A DNA stretch of 64,000 nucleotides, from contig CAWZYM010000390.1 of the NCBI GenBank assembly GCA_963966185.1, positions 62,001 to 126,000 on the forward strand. Reading direction: 5' to 3'. Origin of the DNA: Rhabditoides inermis (Eukaryota > Nematoda > Chromadorea > Rhabditida > Rhabditidae). Shown piece by piece: positions 13,106 to 23,922 of this stretch. A model generated the notes under the pieces. It saw only the letters and a program-made list of their open reading frames with translations, was not told where the DNA came from and ran no database searches. A program made the position numbers and the translations under genes. The number at the start of each line of letters is the position of its first letter. The first letter of the stretch is position 1.

Positions 13106-15076
13106 GTGTTTCACAGGCATGACTCCTCTGAACAAGACGGTCGACCTGACATCGCTGTACCCGAATGACAAAAGTGACTTTGTGTTCTTCGGAGGCGTGG
13201 TCGGGCGGGTGTGGCGGAATGCGTCCAGTGGTCAGTTTGCTCCCCTCACCCCTCTCCCATCTATTCCCTATTCCAGCCCTGCTCCCTCTGGATGTTCCTG
13301 TCCCTGCATGTTCATCGGAAGTTAAATTCTGGAGGAAGCCGGCGATACCACCCAGATTCCAGGTACTATCACTCTTATCGATGTCGCCATTGGTGTATTC
13401 AGACAACGTCGTACACCTCGTACGATCTGCTGCTGGAAGGTCGCCGCGGAACCGTTGTATAGTGGGTTTTCCCCTTTGTCGTGTACCCTCATCGCGTTTT
13501 TTTTTTCAGCATGGGCGCCAACGAATATCTCGAGTGAGTGTTTCTTATTCTGTTTTGTTTCATATGACTTATGTGGTTGTGGCTAGTGTGCCGGAGACGA
13601 TGACAGGGAATGGCAGCCACGGATACGACTACATCGACGAGAACATGCAGGGGGTGAGTCATCTCACGCTAATGAGCCACCCACGTCCTTCTAGATTTTC
13701 TTCGCTTTCGGCCCGTCCATCCATCGAGGTGTGGTGGTGGAGCCGTTCCAGAACGTCGAGTACTTCCATCTATTCGAAGGCGAGTACCTCTTCACTGCTG
13801 TCAAAAGTCTTGGATTTCAGAACTGCTCCAGTTTCGATCTGAGCGCGGTACGAATGGAACGGTGGGCAGGTTGAACGATGTGCTGAACAGACCGGCAATA
13901 CTCACACACAAACAACCACTGCCCGTCAGGTGAGCATGAGAGAAGAGGGTTCGGAAGTGAAAGTGGTGGGAGTGCTTCTTTTCCAGACACTGTCAATTCA
14001 ACTTTGATCGCGTCCGCCCCTGTGCCGACTGCGAGAGGCATTTCAAGGTACATATCTCGTATCTGGTCTCTCATACTCATTCTAGCTCGCCGCCCTCCCT
14101 CCTCACTGTCCGCTGCACTCTCTCCCATTCGAGAGTGAGATACACACCCACAGTGAGGACACGTGTCTAGCAAAGGCCTGCGATACTCTCTTCCACTTTT
14201 TGGATGGAACCAGCGAGGAGAAGAGAGGTAGGCCAATCTAATTGTATCACATTCAAAACTCCTTTTAGGTGGTCTTGTTGTGACGGAGCATGTGCGTGCC
14301 TCACCGGTGCACCTTCCCTTTTCCAACTGTGCCTATTCGATCGAAGGACAGTGTCAGGAAGGGTCTTTGCACGGATACAACACGACAAGCATACTCGTCA
14401 ATCACTGGGACGGTGAGTGGAGTAGTAGTCTAGCGATATGTCATCCTCATCATGTTGTGATTGTAGACTCTGTGCGCGCGGATGTGTCTCTCGTGTCCCT
14501 CCATCCCTCCCTCATCTCACGCTTCCTCCAACCACTCAACCAAATCGCCACCCGATGGATAGCCATATACGGACACATGCGCACCTACAGCGGCGTCGTC
14601 TACGGCAAGGGCAACCTGCTACATAGGTGTGTGATCGACTATGTTCCGTAGCTCCTCCCGTTTCAGTTCTGCCCCATCTCACTTCTTCCGAGTATTTGTT
14701 CGTTGTCGTTCGGGTGCTTGGCTGTTCAATCGATGTGCGATTGCAAGAGAGACGGAAGTGTTCACTGTACTCGTACCCAACACAGACATCGGAGAATGCG
14801 GGGTGAGTTGGATAATGAGGATGAGAGAAACATTGTGGATTACAGTCATTCTCCGATCTTCTCCTACAGTACTCGGCTAGAATCAGAGACATTGAAGAAT
14901 GGACCAGAATAGAATTCTTCGCTGATAGGTGAGACACCTTTTTTTTTACAGATATTGTGTACGAGTGACGTATCGAAATATTCAAACAACAATTCAATGT
15001 TTGCAGACTGATCTACCCGGCTCAACTCGCTGTCAATCTGCGAACACGGATATCAGATAAACTGTGGAGCATGTGA
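10346..15076 (+). CDS. Ectonucleotide pyrophosphatase/phosphodiesterase, type II membrane protein
   Basis: About 20 exons. A short cytoplasmic N-terminus is followed by one membrane segment (LFCLVILAMLLVAAIAIISI, near 10770-10840) and a charged Glu/Gly-rich stalk. The catalytic domain shows the ENPP metal and nucleophile motifs in order: LVLSFDGF, SRTFPNHYSIMTG (nucleophile Thr), FWPGC, DPDHEGH, VVVSDHG and NGSHGYD. A C-terminal nuclease-like region follows (NNGT-type GTNGTVGRLNDVL, then SNCAYSIEG and HWD near 14400) and ends at TGA 15074-15076. ENPPs hydrolyse nucleotides or phosphodiesters outside the cell; substrate choice cannot be read here. No somatomedin-B-like cysteine domain is visible. 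One intron (13780-13820) has a GC donor and another (12541-13103) is almost pure GA repeat. The splice at 10410-10475 and the exon near 13360-13440 are uncertain. Confidence 0.86.
12541..13103 (+). repeat. ENPP intron made almost wholly of (GA)n
   Basis: The intron starts at the donor after ...AGCGATCATG and ends at gttgtgtttcacag. Nearly every base between is purine-rich GAGA with blocks of AAGGGAGAGAGAGGGGAGGGGG repeated about three times. It gives long spurious Arg-Glu or Ser-Leu open frames. Confidence 0.9.
13780..13820 (+). other. GC-AG intron in ENPP
   Basis: The donor is GAAG|gcgagt and the acceptor ttggatttcag. Only this splice produces the family-typical ELLQFRSERGTNGTVGRLND; reading through meets a stop soon after. 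Confidence 0.75.
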
Positions 15077-15179
15077 CTAACGCATACTCATTTATACTCG
15101 CAGACGTTTTATTAAGAGTTTAATCGTATAGTTGTATATAGGTATTACATTGGGTATTGTTTTACAAAATATTTATGTA

Positions 15180-15199
15180 AATAAATGAAATTTAATAAA
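15180..15199 (+). terminator. Poly(A) signals of the ENPP gene
   Basis: Two AATAAA hexamers (15180-15185 and 15194-15199) lie about 105-120 nt after the stop codon and 170 nt before the next start codon. Nothing else is visible between 15077 and 15369 except the 3' splice site at 15369. Confidence 0.65.
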
Positions 15200-15369
15200 A
15201 GTAGTGTCAGTGTCGTGTTGTGTGTCGAGATGGTGTGTTACGATCTTGTAATGCTGCTGAATGAATGAAATTGGTGTTTTTATTAGTTTCGTGCGTTTGA
15301 TGTATTCTTTTCTTATGTACATTACAAAAACGCATAGTTAGACGATGTGAATGAATTGTTTGATAACAG

Positions 15370-16986
15370 ATGAGTCTCGGACGCATGGTCGGCGCCACGG
15401 CGCTCAAGGATCTCGTCAAGTCAGGCGCTATCAACAAGGAAGGTATGTTTTCGTGGTTGTTGGTCTATTACTCAGTTGCTAGTTTTCTTCACTGTGGTGT
15501 TTTCAGGTGTTCGTCTGCTTGACTGCACGTATGCGGTGGGCCCGAAGCCGGATTACCGCAAGTTCCGCGAGCTCTATTACGGCAAGTTCAAGGAGATCCT
15601 CGCCCTCGACTCTCAGTACGTCCCCGTTTGCAATCATATATGGGCTTAGTCATGATTATGTCATGTAGGCACAAGCGCGTGTACTCGTCTGCGCACATTC
15701 CGGGAGCTGTGCACGCGAACCTCGACGCCGCCATGTACCCCAATCAGTATGAGCGATTCGCGCTCTACCCGCCCGAGCTCTTCCAAGTAACTTCACTCTT
15801 TCTACAAGCATGATATAAGATGTGATTGTTTTGTTGTTGAGGAGTACGCGCGCATCCTGGGCATCAACGACGGCGAGCACCTGGTGCTGTACAGCCGCGG
15901 CCCCCTCAATGGAATGATGTTCGCCGCCAAGGTCGCCTGGCTCTTCCAGGTACGCTCTTCCACGTGTTTCTTCCACTTTATATACTTTTTAGTCGTACGG
16001 TGTGTCTCCGTCGAAGCTGTCTGTCCTCGATGGCGGTCTCGCTGCCTACCAGAATGCCGCTGGTGAACTCTGCAGTCAGATTCCTCAGCTCCCTGTATGT
16101 TCATGTTCCTTTTTTACAATGAAAATGTTGTTCAGGAGGGCAACTTCACCTCTGTGGACAAGATCAAGCAGTACAACATCACTTTCGAGGAGATGGAGGC
16201 GCGCCCCAGTGACGCCCTCAATGGCGGCAAGAAGAAGGTGGAGGAGCCCATTCAGGCGGTAAGTGGTTATGTGTTTAATTTTTTAAAGAAATATTTGTTG
16301 GTTGCAGCGTCCTACGGATGACTGGTGTGTTACGGAGGAGAACCTGGCTGCCGAGAAGAAGGCGGAGGAGCCCTCGGACCCCAACGACAAGCAGTACATC
16401 GAGAGGACTGACGAGGTGCGCGCCGTTGCTCACTGTCGTTCATGTTCTGCCAATCATGTGTGTTATCTTGTCCATTCAGGTGAACTTCCTGGACGCGCGC
16501 GGTCGCGGACAGTTCAATGGCACCGAGGAGACTGGACTCGATCCCTATCGTGCGTTGTCTACTACATGGGTAACTATGATTTGCAATTGCAGAGGTGTCG
16601 GGCTCTCACATTCCCGGATTCAAGAACACTCCCTCTGGTGAGATGCTCTCCGCTGATGGAACCCTCAAGGGCAACGACGAGATCAAGAAGTGTAGGTCTT
16701 GTTGATGTTGTTGTTGTTACTCGCAGGTTGCAGGGTTGTCTGGCAATGGCTACACTGCCGGCCAGCCGATCATCACCAACTGCAACACGGGTATGATGGC
16801 CAGCCTGCTCTCCTACGAGATCCTCTCCACCATGCCCGACCAGTCTGTCAGACTCTACAATGTACGTTTCAAGGAAGACGGAGAGTCGAATCTAGATTGA
16901 CTGGTTGATTACAGGGCAGTCTGAAGGAGATGGAACAGCGCGACCCGAAGAAGATCTCTGCCGGAAGGAAGGATCTGCCTCACTAA
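15370..16986 (+). CDS. Thiosulfate/3-mercaptopyruvate sulfurtransferase (tandem rhodanese domains)
   Basis: Eleven exons: 15370-15442, 15507-15615, 15669-15786, 15842-15949, 15993-16094, 16136-16258, 16308-16415, 16480-16549, 16593-16691, 16734-16861 and 16915-16986. They sum to exactly 370 codons (369 aa plus stop). The N-terminal rhodanese domain has LLDCTYAVG, SAHIPGAVHANLD and LYSRGPLNGMMFAAK, where a Ser stands in the catalytic-loop position, so this half is probably inactive. The C-terminal domain has FLDARGRGQFNG, SGSHIPGFKNTP and the loop ITNCNTGMMAS with the catalytic Cys. The family moves sulfur from thiosulfate or mercaptopyruvate and resembles the nematode mpst group. A Lys/Glu-rich insert links the domains. 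The ATG directly follows a 3' splice site (gataacag), suggesting trans-splicing and possible co-transcription with the ENPP gene. Confidence 0.93.
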
Positions 16987-19046
16987 ACACCAGGTCATTT
17001 TAGTTTTGTAGAATAGAGTAGTTGCTTATCTAATACGTTGTAATTGTTGATTTGTGTGTTGTGTTCTTGCTATAAAGTCTACTGGTAGTTGTCGTCACGT
17101 GATTTGAGTGTGTGGAATGGGAATCGATGGGGGAGTGGTGGCCGCGCGGCTTTGCGTGATACTATGTTTGCACAGTGATGCTTTCCCTCGTTGCCCGTTC
17201 AGCTCGCGCCTCCCTCTCCCTTCTCCTCGACTACTCCACTCCATTCCACATCCATGTTGTTACTCCCCTCATTTACTATCTCCTCTCTTCTGTTATTCGC
17301 TACGTGCGGCTCAATTCATTCGCATGAGTGGGGGACGGAGATGGTTTTCATTTGTTTTCCCGTTTCCGGCCCTTTCTTTGAGTATGTCAGCCTCCTCGCC
17401 TCGACTTGCTGCCGTATTTGCTCAATTTCTACTGTACACATTTCGCGTTCGCCGCTCATTTTCATTATTGGATTGGGAGGGAGGCGCGTGTAGAAGTAGA
17501 TGTAGATGGAGTGTGTACTTGTAGATGTCTTCCACTCCCGGCCACCCCTCCGCAACCCACACCGACCGACCGCCACTCCCACCTCACTGCAACAGTCAGT
17601 CCCATTCACTTTCTCCTGTTTGTTCGCTCGATTACTGGAGTACTGTGTTGATGTGCGTTACAGTGCGGCTGTTGACTCAGCGCGACCGTTCGAAGAAGTT
17701 GTGGGGCGATTGTGAAATCGTCGGTGTGACGGAAATAGGGGAATGAAGGAGCGAGCAAGAGCGATAACAGAAGATAGTGTGGTTTTGGGGGAGAGGGGCC
17801 GGTTCGGGGCTGCTGCTTGCTTGCCTCGCCTGTAATCGGATGCACGACTGACCGATCTGCATCTGCTTGCATCGAACAAGTTTGGAAATGTGTAGATGAG
17901 TCACCCGTCGTTCATCTGCCGTTCGATCACGTGTGTGCGTTTGCGTGACCCAATCACACTCGCGTCATTTCGCGATCGATATTCGGCGGCTACTAGCCCG
18001 GGTTTGCAATTTCGCATGTGCTATTTCACCCGTTTCTCTCTTTCTCATCTACCCGCGCTCTGCCCTTTCACACAATGGCGACTGCGTATTGTTGCTCTCC
18101 GTCGTTTCCCGGTTAATTACTGAGTTTCATCGCTTTGATGTTTTGTTTCCCCTCGCGAGCTTACTTCAACTCGTCAACACCTGAAAAACACGCTCGCTCG
18201 TCCTTTGTTGCACTGGAAGAGGTTTGAAGTTTGAGGTCGTCTGAGTCTGAGTGTGAGAATGGGATTTCAATCAAAAAGCACCTTCTTCAAGGGTCGTTTC
18301 ATATGCACTCCAAATGTTTTCTGCCCACGCATGCCCATTTTTTGAGAGAGACATTTGCTATCTATCTTTCATTCCTGCTAATAAAATGGAGAAATGTGAT
18401 ATTCTCGTGTTTGCTCCCCTATTCTCCTCCGATCCCGAACGGATGTCTGAAAGTGGATTCGATTTGCATATGTGTGTGTGTTCCGCAATCTCTCTCGTTC
18501 TTCTCCTTTTCTTGTCGTTATTATGGAATCCTCCCGGGGCAGATGGAGTCGGAGGAGGGGGATGATGTATGCGTGAGCAATGCCCGCGTACTCACATCTC
18601 CTCTCACTCACCTTACACACTCCCCTACTCTCCTCTCACCAGGAGAGCAACACTCCTGCTTCCTCATATCTGACTAAAGACTGAACGCTATTCTCCCTTG
18701 CATGCTGCTCATTTTCCACTCCACCATTCGACTTTCGTCCTTCCTGTGACGTTATCGCGTGATATTCTCTTTCACACACGTCCGCTCTCATTCCATCCGC
18801 TCTATCATTCTCTTCTCTGCTGCAAATGAGTCCCACAACCCTTTCCTTCCTTCCTTCCTCTCGCCTTTCCATCTATCTGTCATTCACTTTCCACGAGCGC
18901 ATCTCTCTTCTCTTCCTTTTTCGGTGCATCCCGCCCGCACACTGTGCATCTCTTCGCGCCTCTCTCTCTCCCTTTTTGTCTCCTTGTTCTTTTCTGATTA
19001 GTCTTCTCTTCCGTGTTCCCTCACTCCTGTCCCTCTTTCAGCTCCT
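16987..19046. other. Intergenic, no gene seen
   Basis: Two kilobases of pyrimidine-rich, CT-skewed sequence on the plus strand with no supported exon. The open frames are short, overlap in several frames and show no family motif. It should hold the 3' UTR of the sulfurtransferase and the promoter and 5' leader of the FERM gene, whose acceptor (cctctttcag) ends at 19041. Confidence 0.6.
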
Positions 19047-19401
19047 ATGGATGGCTCCGCTCCTGTCATTCTCCAGCCTGTCGGCTCCTTTGTCAAGCGG
19101 AAACTCTCCGAGACCAGAGGTGTGCTATAGTCGTGTGGCATGAGATTTGCATGCATAATGTCGATGTCAGGTGTGAATTTGGCGTCGATAAACCTACCAC
19201 AACAACAGTCGGAGGCACCGCGCAAGACGCCCCCGCTCACCGCCAGTCCTCTCGGAAACACGCTGCAGTGAGTCCCCCTCTCTCTTTTTTCTTATTCTTC
19301 CTCTCTTTCTCTCTCTCTTTCTCTTTCTCTCTCTTTATTGTTCTTTCTCTCTTTCTCTCATTCTCTCATTCTCTCATTTTATTTTTATCCCCCTCTATCT
19401 C

Positions 19402-19441
<40 letters not shown>

Positions 19442-20065
19442 TTTGCACCTCTCTCTTTTCATGATCAAATTTCAGTCACATAGACCGTAGTGGCTCTGTG
19501 GGGAACAAACCTCGTTCGGGAGACACGATCACAGTGCGAATCTTCCTTCCCGAGGTGGAGGGAGAGGACGATTCGGAATGTGAGTTGACAAATAGAGAAG
19601 GGGGAGATAGAGGCTATGACGAGAAATCGAGACTATGACGGAAAATAGAGACTATGACGGGAAATAGAGACTATGACGCCGCTACGTGTGTTTCAGTGTC
19701 GGGCATCTCACTGTCGGTTCCGAATGGCCGGAGTGCCTCAGTGGCGTACCTGCTGCAGTTGGCTGGCCGGGAGCTGCAGCTCTCCTCCACCGAGCCACTC
19801 GCCCTGTGGATGGTCAGCAACGCACTGGGTAAGGGAAGGGCGTGTGTCCGCCCCTCCTCCTCCACCACTCGCATTGCAGAGGTGCAGCTCAAGCCGCACC
19901 ACGCGCCCTACGAGGTGCGGCGGGGATGGCGCACGCTGCTCGGCCGGTTCAGCTGCGTCGACGCAGACGCAGACGAGGCAGAAGACGAGCCGAGTCTCGT
20001 GCTACGCGCCAGCTGCTCCGTCCCGCCCTCCAGACTACTCAAGGTAATCGCTACTTCCATCCTCT

Positions 20066-20097
<32 letters not shown>

Positions 20098-21299
20098 CTA
20101 TCTCCCCCCTCTCCCTCTCTATATCCCCCTCTCTTACCCTACCTCTCCCCCTCTCTCCCCCTCTCTCTCTCTCTCGCTCTCTCCTTATATAGCTATCCCC
20201 ATATCACCTCCCCGCCTGCAGTTCGCGGACGCGTGTCCCCGCACGGCCGCCCTTCTGTGTCGGGAGGCTCGCTGCAATCTGTTGTCCGGCCGTCTCTCGG
20301 TCGACTCTTCTCTGGCGGCGCGTCTCGTTGGCTGTTGGCTGTCCTGCAGAGGAGACTACGCACAAGAGAAGCACTCGCTGGAGTGGCTCCGGCGCGAGGT
20401 GATATTATCTCCATCATCATATCTACGTCAATGTGTTTGAGATCTCATCGCACCTGCCGGCTGCACTGGCGTCGTCGTTGCGTGGTCACCTGGTGTTCGG
20501 CCGGGCGGTGAGCAAGCCGACGGAGGGCGAGCAGGCGCTTATCGGAGAGTGGAGGCGCGCGCGGGCGGACACACTGGTGAGTGGGAGACGACAGGGCTGG
20601 AGAAGAGCCTACTCGTTCAGTCCGTGTCGGAGGCGGAGCGGCAACACGAGCTGTGGCTGCGCTACCTGCGCGCCGTCAGCGAGTCGCCCACTTGGGGGTG
20701 AGTGCCATTCCCTCCACCTCCACCCTCTTCATATTTCCTTCTCTAGGTGTGCCTTCTTCCGCGGCTCGATCGAGCGTCCCTCGGGAGGCGCGATCCGCGA
20801 GTGGCGACGCATCCTCCGCTCATCCAACTCGCCCGCCGATCAGCCCGTCAGCCACCTTCAACCAATTGGAAACTATTTCTTTTTATTGTTGTCCCTAGTA
20901 ACACTGTTGTGTGCAGGTTCTGCTGGCGATCTCTCGCGAGTCGGTGTGCGTGCTGGACACTGCTCGCTGCGAGCTGTTGCTCGTCCGGCCACTCCGAGTG
21001 TGCAGTTGGAGGAGGATCGACTGGTCAGTGTCCCATCCCCCTTCTACTCCTTGCCATCTCTCGCGAGCCTACCTCATCTCCTCCTTTCAGTTCTGCTGAT
21101 GAGCTGGCTGATGGAGTGGAGCCGGTGCTCCTCCTTCACTTCCCCGAACAGCCTCCCGGAGAGGACGACAAATGTATCACTAATTTTCTTTTTTCTCTCT
21201 CAATCATTGGAATGTTAACTGCTGAAGAGATTACCAATGAATTTTCTATTTCTTACCTTATTATCCTACACGTGCCCAATCACTTCTAAGGTCGTGTTT

Positions 21300-21360
<61 letters not shown>

Positions 21361-22332
21361 CTTTCTCTTTCTTTCTCTTCTCCTCTAGAAGGGCCGAGAC
21401 TGGCATTATTATGTATGTTCTGAAAAATATTATGTTTTGTGTTCAGTGATCGGAGGGAGTGGTCGTCGTCTGGCAGCCGCAGATTCGCCTCCACCCAACA
21501 CTCAGCTCCTCCAGGCGAGTCATACTAATCTCTCTTCACCCCTTCCCTGCTACTTCCCACTTCCCACTTCCGGCACATCTCGTTAAACGATTTCGTGTTT
21601 GGTCATTGTTTTTATCAGCTTAATTATCAGACCGACGTGTGTTAGCTTGATGGGTGCTTTGGTAACACAATCCGACGGTGGAAGATTGAGCCGGAACCAT
21701 GCTGCAACCGGGCGTTTTTTTCCCTGACTGCTTGTAGGTGGTATGTGAATATCACGAAGTGACTCCAAGTGAGAGCAAGATATTGAAACACGGCCGATGA
21801 TAGGTATTTGAGAGTGGGTGGACCTGGACAGCGAGGAAATATATTCGGGGGAAATATTACTTTCTGGATGAAGCTTATAAGGTTATTAACTGCTGTAAAC
21901 TAAGACTCCTTATGCTGTTATTTCTATTTTGCAGGTGTTCGGTCGTCAATGCGTGATGATGGACGCTCTGCTGACAGCTATGAACGAGTTGAACGAGCAG
22001 GGAGAGGGCGCAGTGCCAGCCGCCACTCCCTCCATCGACCTGGCTGACTCCCTCACTCGCGGCGTGACCGAGGCGGTGCCCCGCGGATGCCCCACTCCCA
22101 GGCCCGCCGTCGGACGCTCACCCTCACTCACAAAGACGAACCGCATGTGTCTCGCCGTGTTCTGCGAGGGACGACTCGTCAAGGCGGACGGATCACTCAA
22201 AAAGGTAAATTACAGAAACGATGATTAGAAGGAATCGTACCACACAATCTCTCATCCAAGATTTTGTTGCAGGTTGACTGGAGTGTTCTGGAGCAGCAGC
22301 ACTCTGAACGGGAGCGCGTGCCTGTCCACTGA
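19047..22332 (+). CDS. FERM-domain protein, possibly FRMD8-like
   Basis: About 14 exons from ATG 19047 to TGA 22330-22332. The start lies 5 nt after a good 3' splice site. A Ser/Pro-rich N-terminus precedes an F1 ubiquitin-like lobe (ITVRIFLPEVEG, NGRSASVAYLLQLAGRELQL, LALWMVSNALEVQLKPHHAP). A helical F2 lobe follows (RLLKFADACPRTAALLCREA, LEWLRREISSHLPAA, ELWLRYLRAVSESPTWG). A PH-like F3 lobe ends the domain (CAFFRGSIE, VLLAISRESVCVLDTARCEL, VCSWRRIDW, QVFGRQCVMMDALLTAMNEL). The C-terminal tail is Pro/Thr-rich. FERM proteins link membranes to cytoskeletal or trafficking partners. The lobe order and CAFFRG motif recall FRMD8 (iRhom partner) and KRIT1, but I cannot settle which. One intron after 21514 appears to have a GC donor. 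Confidence 0.75.
19271..19441 (+). repeat. CT-rich tract in a FERM-gene intron
   Basis: Interrupted (CT)n and (CTTT)n beginning at the donor gtgagtcc. Confidence 0.85.
19609..19678 (+). repeat. Short tandem repeat in a FERM-gene intron
   Basis: About four copies of a 20-21-bp unit close to GAGACTATGACGGGAAATA lie between the exon ending at 19579 and the acceptor at 19696. Confidence 0.75.
20060..20190 (+). repeat. CT-rich tract in a FERM-gene intron
   Basis: CTCT and CCCTCT blocks between exons ending at 20043 and starting at 20222. Confidence 0.85.
21301..21375 (+). repeat. (CT)n tract in a FERM-gene intron
   Basis: Long perfect CT run followed by CTTT units. Confidence 0.9.
21515..21934 (+). 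other. Probable GC-AG intron in the FERM gene
   Basis: The exon ends ...CTCCTCCAG at 21514 and is followed by gcgagtcat; the acceptor attttgcag ends at 21934. Joining them in frame gives NTQLLQ-VFGRQCVMMDALL, which fits the last helix of the FERM F3 lobe. No GT donor nearby keeps the frame. Confidence 0.6.
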
Positions 22333-22785
22333 TCCTCTCTCTCTCTCTTTCTCTCTCCCTCTCTGCACTCCCGGTGTCTCTCTGTATCTGTCATATGTGT
22401 GTTGTTGGACGAAGAGGTCCATCTCCTTCCCCCGCATGTACATAACCCTTTGTTCTGTGTAGAAATACGCGCTCTTTGATTCTATTATCAACACCTCACG
22501 GGTACGTTCGTTGTATATAGTATTCCTTCCTTGTCTATGGCGACTTGACGGTCGCATATCACCCACGATAAACCGTACCGAGCAGTGGATTGCTTTCGTA
22601 TATGTGAAAGGTGAATTTCACAGTGCGCCGCCACAATAGCCAGGTGCGTTATTTTGATGCAAAACAGATATGATGCGAGCCACGGGCGAGAAATGAAAGC
22701 CACGAAATGACACTTTCAGGGGGCGAGAATGGGCGTTCAATAAAACCTATTTTGACACATGGCTGTGGTGGGATGTTGAAGAGGG

Positions 22786-22830
<45 letters not shown>

Positions 22831-23069
22831 ACTCACTCAAAATTGTAAAGTTAACATATAGTTATCCCGATTCAGAGGGTTCGTTGTTTTCGTAAAGGAC
22901 ACCTATAAGTTACACTCTTCTCTAATTGTGGATGTATATGGTTGGTTGAGGAGGCAGTTTTTCCTCTGTGTCTACAGTGCCCCGCCCCTTCCGCAGTATC
23001 CTTGTGATTCGAAGCATGCTTGTCGCCTTCACCGCTCCTTCCATCCATTCCTTCACTTCCCCCTTTCAG
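22333..23069. other. Intergenic, no gene seen
   Basis: It holds the FERM-gene 3' region, a CT microsatellite at 22790-22838 and pyrimidine-rich sequence leading to the acceptor (cccctttcag, ending 23069) of the next gene. I see no coding exon or RNA gene. Confidence 0.55.
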
Positions 23070-23637
23070 ATGCCAGCCTCTCTCGTTCGACTCGCCCTCC
23101 TCCTTCTTCTCACACTTCTCGCTGTCTACGCATTCCAAGGTAACAGTAGCACTATACGACAATGGCAATGGCATACTGATCCTTCCAAGCTCATTGTTTC
23201 ATAGCCAGGATTGGATACCAAAAGCAATAAAGACCAGTTGGGAATAGCTGCGTTGAGAATCTTCCTGAAAGGTCACGAAAACATGTAGACATGTGTAGAC
23301 AGGCAGCAGTGTATAGATGGTCTCCTGCGACGAGGAAGGGCGCGTTGTGTTGGGGGTAGTACTGTAGTACTGTTGTACTGTAGCGGTTGCCAAAAATAAA
23401 AATAAGCGATAATTTTTATCCACATTCTTGAAACTATTTGACGCTAGATGCGTACAGATTATGTTCTTTCGTGCACGACGGCTGCACTAGAATTCCAATG
23501 TCTGTCCTGGATGCGAACACAGCCTGTCTTTTTCAGACGAGGCCGTGTTTTTCGATCCTCGCGGTCGCCGCTCGCTTCTCTTCTCCAAACTATATCGCAA
23601 GACGGTCGACAACGACAAGAGGAGTGTGCTCTGGTGA
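23070..23637 (+). CDS. Secreted 56-residue peptide, possible neuropeptide precursor
   Basis: Two exons, 23070-23139 and 23537-23637, joined in phase 1, giving 57 codons including stop. The ATG immediately follows a textbook 3' splice site (ccctttcag), as for a trans-spliced mRNA. Residues 1-22 form a strong signal peptide (MPASLVRLALLLLLTLLAVYA). The short mature part, about 33 residues, has no cysteine. It carries likely prohormone cleavage sites: RGRR after FFDP, RK after SKLY, and KR before the terminal SVLW. An AATAAA lies 10 nt after the stop. I do not recognise the family. The architecture (signal peptide, dibasic sites, tiny gene) suggests a peptide hormone, but a small secreted protein of another kind is possible. 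Confidence 0.62.
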
Positions 23638-23646
23638 ACACCGCAC

Positions 23647-23652
23647 AATAAA
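23647..23652 (+). terminator. Poly(A) signal of the 56-aa peptide gene
   Basis: AATAAA ten bases after the TGA. The gene then converges on the minus-strand STARD7-like gene, whose stop is at 23925-23923; the gap between contains no visible gene. Confidence 0.6.
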
Positions 23653-23922
23653 CAGTCAATCACTTTGTTTCCAACGTTTTATTATAGATACAAACTCTCT
23701 TCATAGTCTCTGCGTATATATTGGAAGTGCAAGTGAGTACAAAATTCAATCAACCAGTATCGTCACATACACTCCCATCTCTGTCTCCCAAAAAAGCGAG
23801 CAAAGGCCATTCCATCTACACGGGTCTGTCTACTTGAGCAAGGTGACCAGAATACAAATCTTCTACTCCAGTAACTAGTAATAACTGTGGTTCTCTCTGT
23901 CTTGTCGCTTGTCTCGAGTCGT

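Noticed and set aside
12571..13171. Long Ser/Leu-rich and Arg/Glu-rich open frames on both strands
   Set aside because: They are the GA-repeat intron of the ENPP gene read in different frames.
16734..16861. Alternative acceptor at 16725 for this sulfurtransferase exon
   Set aside because: It adds 8 nt and breaks the frame; the acceptor ending at 16733 makes the exons sum to exactly 370 codons.
19654..20511. 285-residue plus-strand open frame
   Set aside because: It reads through FERM-gene exons and introns in a mixture of frames; splice sites and FERM motifs support the spliced model.
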